64,000 nt of DNA from Candidatus Amulumruptor caecigallinarius (GTDB lineage: Bacteria > Bacteroidota > Bacteroidia > Bacteroidales > Muribaculaceae): NCBI GenBank assembly GCA_023665605.1, contig JAMPDP010000001.1:383229-447228 (forward strand), given 5' to 3'. The notes below the pieces were generated by a model. That model was not told where the DNA came from and made no database searches. It saw only the letters and a program-made list of their open reading frames with translations. Made by a program: the position numbers and the translations under genes. Position 1 is the first letter of the stretch. Every line of letters begins with the position of its first letter. Positions 54,149-63,672 of the stretch are shown piece by piece.

Positions 54149-54478
54149 TTAGAGGTTGTTAAAAAAACAAATGTGAATCGAGAGGCCGAATATGCCGGAG
54201 CATATTGGCAGTTCGTCCGATTGTGCATAGCGAGCTATGCGATTGAGAACGGGCTGACAAGATGCCCGGCAGATTAGGTGGGAGGGCAATGTCTCTATAT
54301 GGTGAAGGTCGGCCATAATCATTAATGGATTTGAAATTAGCTTAAGCATTGCGCCTTTTTGGCTACTCCGCTTTCATTCGTCGGTCATGTAGCTCGCTAC
54401 ATTCCCTCCTCGGTGAAAGCAGATTAGCTCAAAAATGCGCAACCTCTCGGTTCACATTTGTTTTTAAACAACCTCTTA
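54149..54478. mobile_element. MITE-like element in the rnf operon
   Basis: Terminal inverted repeats of about 35 bp occur at 54151-54185 (starting AGAGGTTGTT and ending GAGAGG) and 54443-54476 (starting CCTCTC and ending AACAACCTCT), with one gap and two mismatches. TTA flanks each end, and after the right TTA the motif GAGGTTGTTG starts again. The interior has no gene but holds nested imperfect inverted repeats (54350-54382 with 54412-54443) and palindromes GCATAG-CGAG-CTATGC and TGTAGC-TC-GCTACA. The whole is about 330 bp. Size and structure fit a non-autonomous transposon or large RNA fold. No transposase was found in the window. Confidence 0.7.
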
Positions 54479-54538
54479 GAGGTTGTTGAATTGTTCACTT
54501 CAGGCAGGTGGAGAGAGGGCTTATGTGTGATAAATGGT

Positions 54539-55897
54539 TCAGCCCTCCTTAGCGGGGCGGCTTCGACGGCGGGCAGCCACAGTGAGCTTGCCCACGCGGA
54601 TGTAATCGAGCAGGGGCCGTGCCGCCGGGCATGTGAAGCTACAAGAGCCGCACTCTATGCAGTCCATAATGCCATGGCGCTCGGCATCATCGAAGCGGTT
54701 CAGGCGCGAGAAGGTGGCGATAATCAGCGGTTCCAGTCCCATGGGGCAGGCCTCGACACACCCGCCGCACCTCACGCATGGCTGCGGCTGGAGTCTGAGC
54801 GACTGCGACTGCGGGAGCATCACTATGCCGGACACCCCCTTGACCAGCGGCGCGTCTACGGATGCCACCGCTTTGCCCATCATCGGGCCGCCGAGAATCA
54901 CCTTGCCGGTGTCCTCGGGGATGCCTCCGGCAAGCTCCACCAGGTTGCGAAGCGGATAGCCGACAGGCACACGGTAGTTGCCGGGGTTGCTCACAGAGGG
55001 GCCGGTGACGGTTACCACGCGGTCCATGAGCGGCTCGGCAAAGCGGGCCGCGCGGTATATGGCATAGATGGTGGCCACATTCTGCACCACGGCTCCTGCC
55101 TTTACAGGCAGAGCTCCGGATGGCACCTCACGGCCTGTCACTGCCTTGATAAGCTGTTTTTCACCCCCCTGAGGGTACTTCACCTTGAGAGTGACCACCT
55201 CAACCGGAGCCCCGGTGGCGAGCACCTGGTTATGCAGCCTCTCGATGGCATCGCGCTTGTTGGCTTCGACGGCTATGACACCTCTGCTCACTCCGGCGGC
55301 ACGCATGGCCAATACCGTTCCGGCGACTATCTCTGCCGGGTGTGCAAGCATCAGCGCATGGTCGCAGGTGAGATATGGTTCACACTCCACACCGTTGACT
55401 ATCAGAATGTCAGGCTTAGCGTCGGGTGGAGGTGCCAACTTCACGCGGGTGGGGAAAGTGGCACCACCGAGTCCAACGATACCGGCATCAGCGACGATGG
55501 TACGTATGGCCTCCGGGGTGAGTTCGGCAAGAGCCCTGTCGTCACGCACAAAGGCCGGGGTATCAAGCGTATTGATGTCGTGGATGTGCTCCTCCTCCGT
55601 CGCGGTGACGGTGAGCGTCTGTGCGGGGTAGCCGTAGGCCGTCTTTGATGTGCCTATGGCTGTGACGGTGCCACTGATGGGGGTATGCACATTGGCACTC
55701 ACGAGGCCAGAGGCCTTCACCACCATGTCGCCGCGGGTCACAGTGTCTCCTTTGTTGACCACACAGGTGCCCGAGGCACCGATTTGCTGCACAAACGTGA
55801 GCACTACCTCACGTGGAAGCTCCACACGCGTGATGGGTGTCGCGGCGGTGAGCTTGCATTGCGGCGGATGAACGCCGCCCTTGTTGAACGTCTTCAT
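54539..55897 (-). CDS. rnfC: Rnf complex subunit RnfC
   Basis: This 452-residue peripheral subunit oxidises or reduces NAD(H) through FMN. It has an N-terminal barrel-sandwich region (GKTFN-type start FNKGGVHPPQ), then GLGGATFPTRVKL and VNGVECEPYL. Two 4Fe-4S motifs lie near the C-terminus, CVRCGGCVEACPMG and CIECGSCSFTCPA. ATG 55897 overlaps the rnfB stop (ATGA). The C-terminal tail is short compared with E. coli RsxC, which has Ala repeats. Confidence 0.95.
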   Translation of the reverse strand: MKTFNKGGVHPPQCKLTAATPITRVELPREVVLTFVQQIGASGTCVVNKGDTVTRGDMVVKASGLVSANVHTPISGTVTAIGTSKTAYGYPAQTLTVTATEEEHIHDINTLDTPAFVRDDRALAELTPEAIRTIVADAGIVGLGGATFPTRVKLAPPPDAKPDILIVNGVECEPYLTCDHALMLAHPAEIVAGTVLAMRAAGVSRGVIAVEANKRDAIERLHNQVLATGAPVEVVTLKVKYPQGGEKQLIKAVTGREVPSGALPVKAGAVVQNVATIYAIYRAARFAEPLMDRVVTVTGPSVSNPGNYRVPVGYPLRNLVELAGGIPEDTGKVILGGPMMGKAVASVDAPLVKGVSGIVMLPQSQSLRLQPQPCVRCGGCVEACPMGLEPLIIATFSRLNRFDDAERHGIMDCIECGSCSFTCPAARPLLDYIRVGKLTVAARRRSRPAKEG

Positions 55898-56727
55898 ACC
55901 GATTGAGGTGAGAGTGGGAAACCGGAAGTATGTATCGCTCCGGTGGGGCATACGGTGACGCACTTGCGGCACAGTCTGCACAGAGCGGGGTCTATCGAGG
56001 CAAGATTGTCGGCAATGGTGATGGCGCCGTGGGGACATGTGCGGAGGCACTTGCCGCAGCCTATGCAGGCGGCGCGGCAATCTTTCATGGCGAGGGCACC
56101 CTTGAGGGTGTTGGAGCAGGCCACCCACACCCTGCGGCCGCGCGGCCCGCGTGGCCGCAGTCGGAGGATGGAGCGGGGGCAGGTGCGTGTGCACACCCCG
56201 CAGCCGGTGCATCTATCGGCATCTATCACCGGCAAGCCGGTGGTGGGATCCATGCGCATGGCTCCGAACGGGCATGCCTTGACGCAGTCTCCGCACCCGA
56301 GACAACCGAATGCACAGTCGCGTGCGCCGGCAGACACCAGTCGCATCACTGCACAGCTCTCCACCCCATCATAATTGGCCCTCAGAGGACGAACTTCGCA
56401 GCTGCCCGCGCAGGCGAGGGATGCTATCTGAGGCACTGCCGCTGATGCTTTGAGGCCCACGATATCGGCAATCTGCGCCATCACCTCGGCTGAAGAGCCG
56501 GGGCATGAGAGGCCTACGAGCGAGTCGGCACGGACACACGCCGAGGCGAACTCGCGACACCCCGTATGGCCGCAGCCGCCGCAGTTGGCCCCCGGCAACA
56601 GAGCCTCCACAGCATCAATACGCGGGTCTTCATCTACATGAAAACGCTTGCCCACTCCCCACAGCAGAAGTGCGGCGAGACCGCCGATGACGGCCATCAC
56701 GAGAATGCAGATTAATAAAGTCGACAT
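55894..56727 (-). CDS. rnfB: Rnf complex subunit RnfB
   Basis: This 277-residue ferredoxin-like subunit is the first gene of the operon. A single N-terminal helix is followed by a 4Fe-4S site of the type CGGCGHTGC, then CAGSCEV. Further 4Fe-4S motifs are CLGCGDCVKACPFG, CTGCGVCTRTCP, CIGCGKCLRTCPHG and CRLCRKCVTVCPTG. It accepts electrons from ferredoxin. A TAGCTTTG promoter box lies about 20 bp upstream. Confidence 0.95.
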   Translation of the reverse strand: MSTLLICILVMAVIGGLAALLLWGVGKRFHVDEDPRIDAVEALLPGANCGGCGHTGCREFASACVRADSLVGLSCPGSSAEVMAQIADIVGLKASAAVPQIASLACAGSCEVRPLRANYDGVESCAVMRLVSAGARDCAFGCLGCGDCVKACPFGAMRMDPTTGLPVIDADRCTGCGVCTRTCPRSILRLRPRGPRGRRVWVACSNTLKGALAMKDCRAACIGCGKCLRTCPHGAITIADNLASIDPALCRLCRKCVTVCPTGAIHTSGFPLSPQSV

Positions 56728-56744
56728 AGCAAGATAAGGTTACG

Positions 56745-56752
56745 CAAAGCTA
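56745..56752 (-). promoter_or_regulatory. Predicted -7 element of the rnf operon
   Basis: The minus strand reads TAGCTTTG, 17 bp before the rnfB ATG. Confidence 0.6.
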
Positions 56753-56870
56753 ACCAACATTCCGCAAAAAGTCAAGCCCCCACCTACAAAATTTCAGCAA
56801 AAAAATCCGGCCTTCGCAGCCACTCGCTGAAGTGAATTTTGGGGGATTTGGCGGGATGGAAAAAAGTTTG

Positions 56871-56878
56871 TACCTTTG
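56871..56878 (+). promoter_or_regulatory. Predicted promoter of rpsF-rpsR-rplI
   Basis: TACCTTTG with a TTTG -33 element at 56847-56850, 20 bp upstream. The rpsF ATG is 53 bp downstream. Confidence 0.65.
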
Positions 56879-56931
56879 CGCTGCAATTTTTGCAAACACC
56901 ATCATTAAGTTAATCAACCAACCGTTTAACG

Positions 56932-57312
56932 ATGAACCATTACGAAACCGTTTTCATTTTAACTCCCGTTTTGTCTGACGAACAGATGAAGGAAGCGGTA
57001 GACAAGTTCACCACGGTACTCACCGAAGCCGGTGCTACCATCGTGAACAAGGAGCTGTGGGGCCTCCGCAAGCTCGCCTATCCCATCCAGAAGAAGTCGT
57101 CGGGCTTCTACACCCTGGTGGAGTTTGACTCCGATCCCGAAGCCGTGCGCAAGGTGGAGACCGCCTTCCGTCGCGACGAGCGCGTGCTCCGCTTCCTGAC
57201 ATTCCGTCTCGACAAGTACGCCCACGAGTATGCCATCAAGCGCCGCAGCCTCAAGGCCGGCAAGCAGGCTGAGACAACCGAAGTAGCAACAGCAGAAGCA
57301 AAGGAGGACTAA
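56932..57312 (+). CDS. rpsF: 30S ribosomal protein S6
   Basis: This 126-residue protein binds with S18 to the central domain of 16S rRNA. It begins [18 protein letters not shown], and [18 protein letters not shown] is the conserved strand. The acidic tail is extended. It is the first gene of the rpsF-rpsR-rplI operon. Confidence 0.97.
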   Translation: MNHYETVFILTPVLSDEQMKEAVDKFTTVLTEAGATIVNKELWGLRKLAYPIQKKSSGFYTLVEFDSDPEAVRKVETAFRRDERVLRFLTFRLDKYAHEYAIKRRSLKAGKQAETTEVATAEAKED

Positions 57313-57315
57313 CCC

Positions 57316-57582
57316 ATGGCACAGAATAGCGAAATCCGTTACCTCACACCCCTGTCGGTAGACGTCAAGAAGAAGAAGTACTGCCGCTTCAAGCGCAGCG
57401 GTATCAAGTATATCGACTACAAGGACCCCGAGTTCCTCAAGAAGTTCCTCAACGAGCAGGGCAAGATTCTGCCCCGCCGCATCACCGGCACCTCGCTGAA
57501 GTTCCAGCGCCGTGTGGCTCAGGCCGTCAAGCGTGCCCGTCACCTGGCTCTGCTCCCCTATGTAACCGACCTGATGAAGTAA
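57316..57582 (+). CDS. rpsR: 30S ribosomal protein S18
   Basis: This 88-residue partner of S6 contains [13 protein letters not shown] and [20 protein letters not shown], typical of S18. It starts three bases after the rpsF stop. Confidence 0.97.
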   Translation: MAQNSEIRYLTPLSVDVKKKKYCRFKRSGIKYIDYKDPEFLKKFLNEQGKILPRRITGTSLKFQRRVAQAVKRARHLALLPYVTDLMK

Positions 57583-57609
57583 TCTTACAGCCAAGAGTAC
57601 ATTACTGAC

Positions 57610-58053
57610 ATGAAAATCATCCTGAAAGAAGACATCGCCAACCTTGGATACAAGGACGATGTGGTGGAAGTGAAGAACGGCTACGGCCGCAACTATCTCA
57701 TTCCCCAGGGCAAGGCAGTCATCGCAACTCCTTCGGCTCTCAAGATTCTTGCCGAGAACCAGCGCCAGCAGGCTCACAAGCTCGCCCAGATCAAGACTGA
57801 TGCCGAGGCCGCAGCCGCAGCCCTCAAGGACGTCACCCTGACCATCGGTGCCAAGACCAGCTCTACCGGCACCATCTTCGGCTCTGTCAACAGCATCCAG
57901 ATTGCCGAGGCTCTCGAGAAGCTCGGCCACAATGTGGACCGCAAGCTCATCTCCATCAAGCAGCCCGTCAAGGAGGTTGGCAAGTACAATGCTACCATCC
58001 GCTTCCACAAGGAGGTCAGCGTAGAGGTGCCCTTCGAGGTTGTAGCAGAGTAA
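57610..58053 (+). CDS. rplI: 50S ribosomal protein L9
   Basis: This 147-residue protein stabilises the L1 stalk and reading frame. The N-terminal KIILKEDIANLGYKDDVVEV, a long central helix and a C-terminal domain with IFGSVNSIQIAEALEK are all seen. It lies 27 bp after rpsR. Confidence 0.97.
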   Translation: MKIILKEDIANLGYKDDVVEVKNGYGRNYLIPQGKAVIATPSALKILAENQRQQAHKLAQIKTDAEAAAAALKDVTLTIGAKTSSTGTIFGSVNSIQIAEALEKLGHNVDRKLISIKQPVKEVGKYNATIRFHKEVSVEVPFEVVAE

Positions 58054-58115
58054 CAACTGCCCGACCATTATCTGAAAGTCACTGCGGAGGCACTTCCGCA
58101 ATGCAACCATATCCC

Positions 58116-58150
58116 GCAGTCCCTCAGCCGTTTCAAGGCCGGGGGACTGC
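58116..58150 (+). terminator. Terminator after rplI
   Basis: GCAGTCCC (58116-58123) pairs with GGGACTGC (58143-58150) around a loop with a minor GGCC element. It lies 63 bp after the rplI stop. The downstream T-run is weak. Confidence 0.6.
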
Positions 58151-58178
58151 TATGTTATGCCACCCGCAGAATAATTCG

Positions 58179-58186
58179 TAACTTTG
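58179..58186 (+). promoter_or_regulatory. Predicted -7 element of prfA
   Basis: TAACTTTG, 68 bp before the prfA ATG and just after the rplI terminator. Confidence 0.6.
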
Positions 58187-58254
58187 CACTGAGGGCGCCG
58201 CGCGGCACGCATCCCGCTGCTCACATATCAGCGCCTGACCACACAGCAACGGAT

Positions 58255-59364
58255 ATGTCTGACAACACATTGCTCCAGCGCCTTGACGGGATCGAAGCCC
58301 GCTTCGAAGAAGTGTCCACACTCATCACGGATCCCGCCGTGATGACCGATATGAAGCGGTTCGTCAGGCTCACCAAGGAATACAAAGAGCTTGACAATCT
58401 TGTCAAGGCTACCCGCACTTATCGCCACCTCACCGATGACATTGCCGAGGCGCGTTCGGTGCTTGACACCGAGCGTGACGAGGAGTTGCGCCAGATGGCC
58501 CGCGAGGAGCTTGATGAGGCGACGGCCCGCCTCCCCCGGCTGGAAGAGGAGATCAAACTGATGCTCATACCCGCTGACCCGGAAGATGCAAGGAATGCAA
58601 TCCTCGAAATTCGCGGTGGCACCGGTGGCGATGAAGCGGCCCTCTTTGCGGGAGACCTGGCCAAGATGTACATGAAGTATTGCGAGAGCCGTGGATGGAA
58701 CGTAGCCGTGACTTCGGCCAGCGAAGGTGCCGTCGGCGGCTATAAGGAGATTGTCATGGCGGTGTCGGGCGAGGGTGTTTACGGCACGCTCAAATATGAG
58801 AGCGGTGTGCACCGCGTGCAGCGCGTGCCGGCTACCGAGACGCAGGGCCGCGTCCACACATCAGCAGCCACCGTGGCAGTGCTCCCTGAGGCTGAGCCCT
58901 TTGACGTGGAAATCAACGAGGGCGAGATCAAGTGGGACACCTTCCGTTCCGGAGGGGCCGGCGGCCAGAACGTCAACAAGGTGGAGAGCGGCGTACGTCT
59001 CCGCTACAACTGGCGTAACCCTAACACGGGTATCGTGGAGGAAATCCTCATCGAATGCACCGAAACACGCGACCAGCCCAAGAACAAGGAGCGCGCTCTG
59101 AGCCGACTGCGCACGTTCATCTACGACAAGGAGCATCAGAAGTATGTGGACGACATAGCCTCGCGCCGCCGCACGATGGTGAGCACCGGTGACCGCTCCG
59201 CCAAGATACGCACCTACAACTTCCCCCAGGGCCGCATCACCGACCACCGCATCAACTACACCGTCTATAACCTCCAGGCCTTCATGGAGGGTGACATTCA
59301 GGACTGCATCGACCACCTCATCGTGGCCGAAAACGCCGAAAAGCTCAAAGCCGCCGAACTCTGA
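58255..59364 (+). CDS. prfA: Peptide chain release factor 1
   Basis: This 369-residue release factor recognises UAA and UAG stop codons. The codon-reading PAT-like motif lies in RVPATETQGRVHTS and the catalytic GGQ in SGGAGGQNVNKVESG. The start at 58255 opens with SDNTLLQRLDGIEARFEE, the family N-terminus. Confidence 0.96.
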   Translation: MSDNTLLQRLDGIEARFEEVSTLITDPAVMTDMKRFVRLTKEYKELDNLVKATRTYRHLTDDIAEARSVLDTERDEELRQMAREELDEATARLPRLEEEIKLMLIPADPEDARNAILEIRGGTGGDEAALFAGDLAKMYMKYCESRGWNVAVTSASEGAVGGYKEIVMAVSGEGVYGTLKYESGVHRVQRVPATETQGRVHTSAATVAVLPEAEPFDVEINEGEIKWDTFRSGGAGGQNVNKVESGVRLRYNWRNPNTGIVEEILIECTETRDQPKNKERALSRLRTFIYDKEHQKYVDDIASRRRTMVSTGDRSAKIRTYNFPQGRITDHRINYTVYNLQAFMEGDIQDCIDHLIVAENAEKLKAAEL

Positions 59365-59375
59365 TTAAAAATTTG

Positions 59376-59383
59376 TAAATTTG
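59376..59383 (+). promoter_or_regulatory. Predicted -7 element of the restriction-modification-like pair
   Basis: TAAATTTG, with five bases between it and the ATG at 59389, gives a leaderless-type start. It lies immediately after prfA. Confidence 0.65.
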
Positions 59384-59388
59384 CCAGT

Positions 59389-60522
59389 ATGAGCTATGCT
59401 TCAATTGACACTCTACAGATGGTCCTGAGTGAGACAGTGTTCTCTCACACTAAGGATTCAAAAAAAGCAGCAGGACGGTCTTTGGGTACTTTGGTTGAGC
59501 TGATAACATATTATCTTCTTAACGAGTGGGGCTTTATATGTGATACGGCGATTGAAACAAGTCTACACGAATATGGAAATAAAAGCATATCGCATAAAGT
59601 AGAATTCACACTTCAACCTGTAATAGGTGAGGTTACTGTATCTGTGCCACTAACTTCGTTCCCTATAACAGGAGCGAAAATAGCAAAATACACATCATTC
59701 TTTAATGATGATACTATTAATTCTACGGCACGTGTTATAGATAAAGACCTTGTTGTAAAAAACGCATGTATCCTGTCTACTGCTCCGGACAAAAAGTCGA
59801 ATGTACTGGCGGTCTTAGACAGCATAGATGACACTAAGGTTCATCTGACGTTGTCGCGACAGCTACGGAAGGCATATGCAATGGTTGAGTGCAAACGAGT
59901 TGGAGTGGAGAATGGGGCAAAGAAAGGCCCGCAAACTATAGAGAAAGCCAAACAAGGTGCATATGTTGCAATGACAACATCTTCATTGCAAAAGGTATGG
60001 AATAGAGACGGAGAATTATGCGGGTTAATTTATGAAGGTGACACACCGATGGTTTTGCCCTATCGCGATTTATTGAGCCGAATGATTTATTCTGACACTC
60101 AATTGGTTCGGGATTTTACTCTCTCAATTGCCGTAGTAAGCAATCATGGTAATTGGTTCACATCTGATAATCAGAACAAAGAACTTAAAGTGTTGGCACA
60201 ATCTTATGATTGGTTATTATTTTTGACCGATAACGGACTTGCAACATTTATCACCGACTTATTGCTCAGTCCAACAGATGAATATCTACCCGTAAGAAAT
60301 GCTTTTTTAAGAAGTTACTCGGAAGATAAAAAGCATAACTCATTTACAAAATCTAAGATTGATTATAATGCACACAGACTGTTATGCCGTTACTTTCACG
60401 AGAATCGAGCGGATATAGAGAATTGGTTCAATGTCATTGCGCCAAAACATGGCTCTCTGGAGCAGTTAAAGAGTGATATAATCCATTTAAAGGAAAAACC
60501 CTGGACAGATATATTGATATGA
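59389..60522 (+). CDS. Candidate type II restriction endonuclease (PD-(D/E)xK)
   Basis: This 377-residue protein shows no close family, but a plausible nuclease core is visible: D147/D148 in SIDDTK, E167-x-K169 in AMVECKRVG, and then QTIEKAKQGAYVA, which is common in type II restriction enzymes. It is much more AT-rich than prfA and pyrF. Its stop overlaps the ATG of an adenine methyltransferase (ATGA), which makes a restriction role the best explanation. The recognition sequence is unknown. It could alternatively be another nuclease guarded by the methyltransferase. Confidence 0.6.
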   Translation: MSYASIDTLQMVLSETVFSHTKDSKKAAGRSLGTLVELITYYLLNEWGFICDTAIETSLHEYGNKSISHKVEFTLQPVIGEVTVSVPLTSFPITGAKIAKYTSFFNDDTINSTARVIDKDLVVKNACILSTAPDKKSNVLAVLDSIDDTKVHLTLSRQLRKAYAMVECKRVGVENGAKKGPQTIEKAKQGAYVAMTTSSLQKVWNRDGELCGLIYEGDTPMVLPYRDLLSRMIYSDTQLVRDFTLSIAVVSNHGNWFTSDNQNKELKVLAQSYDWLLFLTDNGLATFITDLLLSPTDEYLPVRNAFLRSYSEDKKHNSFTKSKIDYNAHRLLCRYFHENRADIENWFNVIAPKHGSLEQLKSDIIHLKEKPWTDILI

Positions 60523-61118
60523 CAGCAGGAAGATCGGTAAATTCTCTAAGCCAGAGTTGGGGCACGCCTAAAAAGTATGTTGACGCTCTGCATCGTTTTT
60601 GGGAAAAAGGCATAGCCTTGGATCCATGTTCTAATGAGTACTCAATTGTCAGAGCTGACACTGAATTTTGTTTGCCGGAACATGATGGATTAAAGGAAGA
60701 GTGGGATTTCCCTTCAATTTATATAAATCCGCCCTATGGGTCTGACAGAGTGAGACGCACTACAATTAAACATTGGCTTGCAAAGTGTGTCGCATCTCAT
60801 TTAGACTATAAAGCTGAGATAATTGCACTCATTCCGGTTGCACCAAATACCAGTCACTGGAAGAATTATGTTTTTGGAGCCGCGAATGCCATATGTTTCC
60901 TGTATGATACTCGTCTTCGGTTTTTAGAAAATGGAGAAGATACGGGCAAAGGTGCTCCCATGGCCTGTTGCTTGGTTTATTGGGGCGACAGATTATCAAG
61001 ATTCAAACAAGTCTTTTCAGAATATGGAGCAGTAGTTGACATCTCCGATTTAATCAGCTCCGGCGCATCAATGTGGTGCACAGGTTGTAAGACAGATTTG
61101 TTCTCTGCGATTAAATAA
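60519..61118 (+). CDS. DNA N6-adenine methyltransferase (phage Dam type)
   Basis: This 199-residue protein contains WGTP (14-17), DPCS (35-38) and the catalytic NPPY (70-73, in YINPPYGS). These features match the phage-type DNA adenine methyltransferase family, which is small and often found next to restriction or defence genes. It would methylate the adenine in the site cut by the upstream enzyme. Low GC content and coupling to that gene suggest the pair was acquired together. pyrF follows 27 bp later and may be cotranscribed. Confidence 0.75.
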   Translation: MTAGRSVNSLSQSWGTPKKYVDALHRFWEKGIALDPCSNEYSIVRADTEFCLPEHDGLKEEWDFPSIYINPPYGSDRVRRTTIKHWLAKCVASHLDYKAEIIALIPVAPNTSHWKNYVFGAANAICFLYDTRLRFLENGEDTGKGAPMACCLVYWGDRLSRFKQVFSEYGAVVDISDLISSGASMWCTGCKTDLFSAIK

Positions 61119-61145
61119 ACAATATTCTATATATAGAAATCCATT

Positions 61146-61967
61146 ATGAAACGTCAACAACTGATTGACAATATCTTTGCCAAGCGCAGCTTTCTCTGCG
61201 TGGGGCTTGACAGCGACATCAAGAAGCTCCCGAAGCATCTGCTTGATGCCGAGAACCCCGTGCTGGAGTTCAACAAGGCCATCATTGATGCCACAGCACC
61301 TTATTGCGTGGCCTACAAGCCCAACCTTGCCTTCTACGAGGCGCAGGGTACAGACGGCTGGAAGACTCTTGAGGAGACCGTCAGCTACATCAAGGCCAAC
61401 CACCCTGACCAGTTTATCATAGCCGATGCCAAGCGTGGCGACATCGGCAACACATCGCAGCTCTATGCCCGCAGCTTCTTTGAGCATCTTGACGTGGATG
61501 CCCTCACGGTGGCTCCTTACATGGGCGAAGACAGCGTGAAGCCGTTCCTGGGCGAAGATGGGAAATGGGTGGTGCTCCTTGCCCTCACAAGCAACCCCGG
61601 CTCACAGGACTTCCAGATGCTGGCACTCGGCAATGGGCGTCGCCTCTTCGAGCAAGTGCTGGTAACATCGCAGAACTGGGCAGGTCCGGAGGCGATGATG
61701 TATGTGGTAGGAGCCACTCGCGGACGCCTCTTTGAGGATGTACGCGCTCTCGCTCCCGAGTCGTTCCTTCTGGTGCCGGGCGTTGGCGCTCAAGGCGGGA
61801 GCCTTGAGGAAGTGTGCCACTACGGCATGAACAAGGATTGCGGCCTGCTGGTCAACTCCTCACGCGGCATCATCTTCGCCTCGCAAGGCGAAGACTTCGC
61901 CGAAGCTGCTGCGCGCGAGGCTGCCAAGCTCGCCTCACAGATGTCTGCCCTCCTCCCCGAGCGCTAA
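61146..61967 (+). CDS. pyrF: Orotidine 5-phosphate decarboxylase
   Basis: This 273-residue enzyme makes UMP from OMP. It is of the longer type 2 (with [14 protein letters not shown] at the N-terminus). The catalytic [11 protein letters not shown] and the phosphate-binding VPGVGAQGG are present. No own promoter box was seen in the 27 bp after the methyltransferase, so transcription may come from the AT-rich pair upstream. Confidence 0.95.
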   Translation: MKRQQLIDNIFAKRSFLCVGLDSDIKKLPKHLLDAENPVLEFNKAIIDATAPYCVAYKPNLAFYEAQGTDGWKTLEETVSYIKANHPDQFIIADAKRGDIGNTSQLYARSFFEHLDVDALTVAPYMGEDSVKPFLGEDGKWVVLLALTSNPGSQDFQMLALGNGRRLFEQVLVTSQNWAGPEAMMYVVGATRGRLFEDVRALAPESFLLVPGVGAQGGSLEEVCHYGMNKDCGLLVNSSRGIIFASQGEDFAEAAAREAAKLASQMSALLPER

Positions 61968-62067
61968 CCGAGGGAGAGCCGAGCATATCAACGCAGCTGC
62001 GGTGTGCTGTTGGCACTGATACACATTATTTAATACACCGTGCGTATCCGCGTAACGAAAAAATCGT

Positions 62068-62075
62068 TACATTTG
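62068..62075 (+). promoter_or_regulatory. Predicted -7 element of pgk
   Basis: TACATTTG, 88 bp before the pgk ATG, giving a leader of about 80 nt. Confidence 0.6.
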
Positions 62076-62163
62076 CCATATCAGCCACGCCACAAATGCG
62101 TGAGGCCTTACAACACGTGAATTTACTCTAACATTAATATTCCATCCTTTTATCATCAAGACG

Positions 62164-63417
62164 ATGAATATCGACAACTACGATTTCGCCGGCAAGAAGG
62201 CAATTGTGCGCGTTGACTTCAACGTGCCCCTCGACGAGAACGGTAAGATTACCGACGACACCCGCATCCGCGGTGCCCTCCCCACCCTCAAGGCTATTCT
62301 TGAGCGCGGCGGCAGCCTCATCATCATGTCACACATGGGTAAGCCCAAAGGGAAGGTCAACCCCAAGTACTCACTTGAGCAGATACGCGCCGACGTGGAG
62401 AAGGCTCTCGGCACTCCCGTGAAGTGGGGCGGCGACTGCGTGGGTGAGCAGGCTGCCAAGATGGCTGCCGAACTCAAGCCCGGCGAAGTGCTCCTGCTTG
62501 AGAACCTCCGCTTCCATCCCGAGGAGGAGGGCAAGCCCGTGGGCATCGACAAGACAGACCCCGGCTATGAAGCAGCCAAGAAGGAGATGAAGGAGCGTCA
62601 GAAGGAATTCGCCAAGAAGCTCGCCTCCTATGCTGACGTGTACGTGAACGACGCATTCGGCACCGCTCACCGCAAGCATGCCTCCACTGCCGTCATCGCC
62701 GACTACTTCGACGCTGACAACAAGATGCTCGGCTACCTCATGGAGAAGGAAGTGAAGGCTGTGGACAACATCCTCTCAGACATCAAGCGTCCGTTCACCG
62801 CCATCATGGGTGGCTCCAAGGTGTCTACCAAGATTGGCATCATCGAGAACCTGATGGACAAGGTGGACAACCTGATCCTCTGCGGCGGCATGACCTATAC
62901 TTTCGCCAAGGCTCAGGGGGGCAAGATCGGCAACTCCATCTGCGAGGATGACAAGCTCGACCTCGCCCTCGACATCATCAAGAAGGCTAAGGAGAAGGGC
63001 GTAAACCTGGTACTCGGCACCGACTGCGTTGCAGCTGACTCTTTCAGCAACGATGCCAAGACCATCATCTGCCCCTCTAACGATATACCTGACGGCTGGG
63101 AAGGTCTGGATGCAGGTCCCGAGACCCGCGAGGCATTCCGTGACGTCATCAAGGATGCCAAGACTATCCTCTGGAACGGTCCCGCCGGTGTCTTTGAGTT
63201 TGACAACTTCACCGCCGGTTCACGTGCTATCGCCGATGCCATCGTAGAGGCTACCAACAAGGGAGCCTTCTCACTCGTAGGCGGTGGTGACTCTGTGGCA
63301 TGCGTCAACAAGTTCGGCCTCGCCGATCAGGTTAGCTACGTGTCCACCGGTGGCGGTGCCCTCCTCGAGGCTATCGAAGGCAAGGTCCTCCCCGGCGTAG
63401 CTGCCGTAAAGGGCTAA
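62164..63417 (+). CDS. pgk: Phosphoglycerate kinase
   Basis: This glycolytic kinase of 417 residues transfers phosphate from 1,3-bisphosphoglycerate to ADP. The N-terminal [36 protein letters not shown] and the C-terminal [14 protein letters not shown] and STGGGALLE are diagnostic. It is a single-gene unit ending in a strong terminator. Confidence 0.98.
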   Translation: MNIDNYDFAGKKAIVRVDFNVPLDENGKITDDTRIRGALPTLKAILERGGSLIIMSHMGKPKGKVNPKYSLEQIRADVEKALGTPVKWGGDCVGEQAAKMAAELKPGEVLLLENLRFHPEEEGKPVGIDKTDPGYEAAKKEMKERQKEFAKKLASYADVYVNDAFGTAHRKHASTAVIADYFDADNKMLGYLMEKEVKAVDNILSDIKRPFTAIMGGSKVSTKIGIIENLMDKVDNLILCGGMTYTFAKAQGGKIGNSICEDDKLDLALDIIKKAKEKGVNLVLGTDCVAADSFSNDAKTIICPSNDIPDGWEGLDAGPETREAFRDVIKDAKTILWNGPAGVFEFDNFTAGSRAIADAIVEATNKGAFSLVGGGDSVACVNKFGLADQVSYVSTGGGALLEAIEGKVLPGVAAVKG

Positions 63418-63435
63418 GTTCACCCCTACCCTAAC

Positions 63436-63486
63436 AAGGCTGCAGAGCGCAAGACACCCTTCGCTCCGCAGCCTTGCTCTTTTCTC
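63436..63486 (+). terminator. Terminator of pgk
   Basis: AAGGCTGCAGAGCG (63436-63449) pairs with CGCTCCGCAGCCTT (63462-63475), 13 of 14 bp, followed by GCTCTTTTCTCT. Confidence 0.85.
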
Positions 63487-63584
63487 TATCACCCTCACTC
63501 CGCGCGTACTCAGCAGTGTATACCCTCCCCCCGGCACGTTCACGAGAATTTTGTCGGGGTATTGCGGGTGCGCGGGAAAATGAT

Positions 63585-63592
63585 TATCTTTG
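63585..63592 (+). promoter_or_regulatory. Predicted -7 element of rpsO
   Basis: TATCTTTG, 80 bp before the rpsO ATG. The leader of about 75 nt could hold the S15 autoregulatory site, but no fold was worked out. Confidence 0.6.
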
Positions 63593-63672
63593 CGGCTGAA
63601 TTTGGCTGTACGTCGCATCGGAGCGGCGGTAGCCTATATCATATTACTAACCAACCATACATCTCCGACACC

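Noticed and set aside
56959..58110. 383-codon frame antisense to the rpsF-rpsR-rplI operon
   Set aside because: It covers three certain ribosomal protein genes; its Leu/Val/Ala-rich content is typical of antisense to biased codons.
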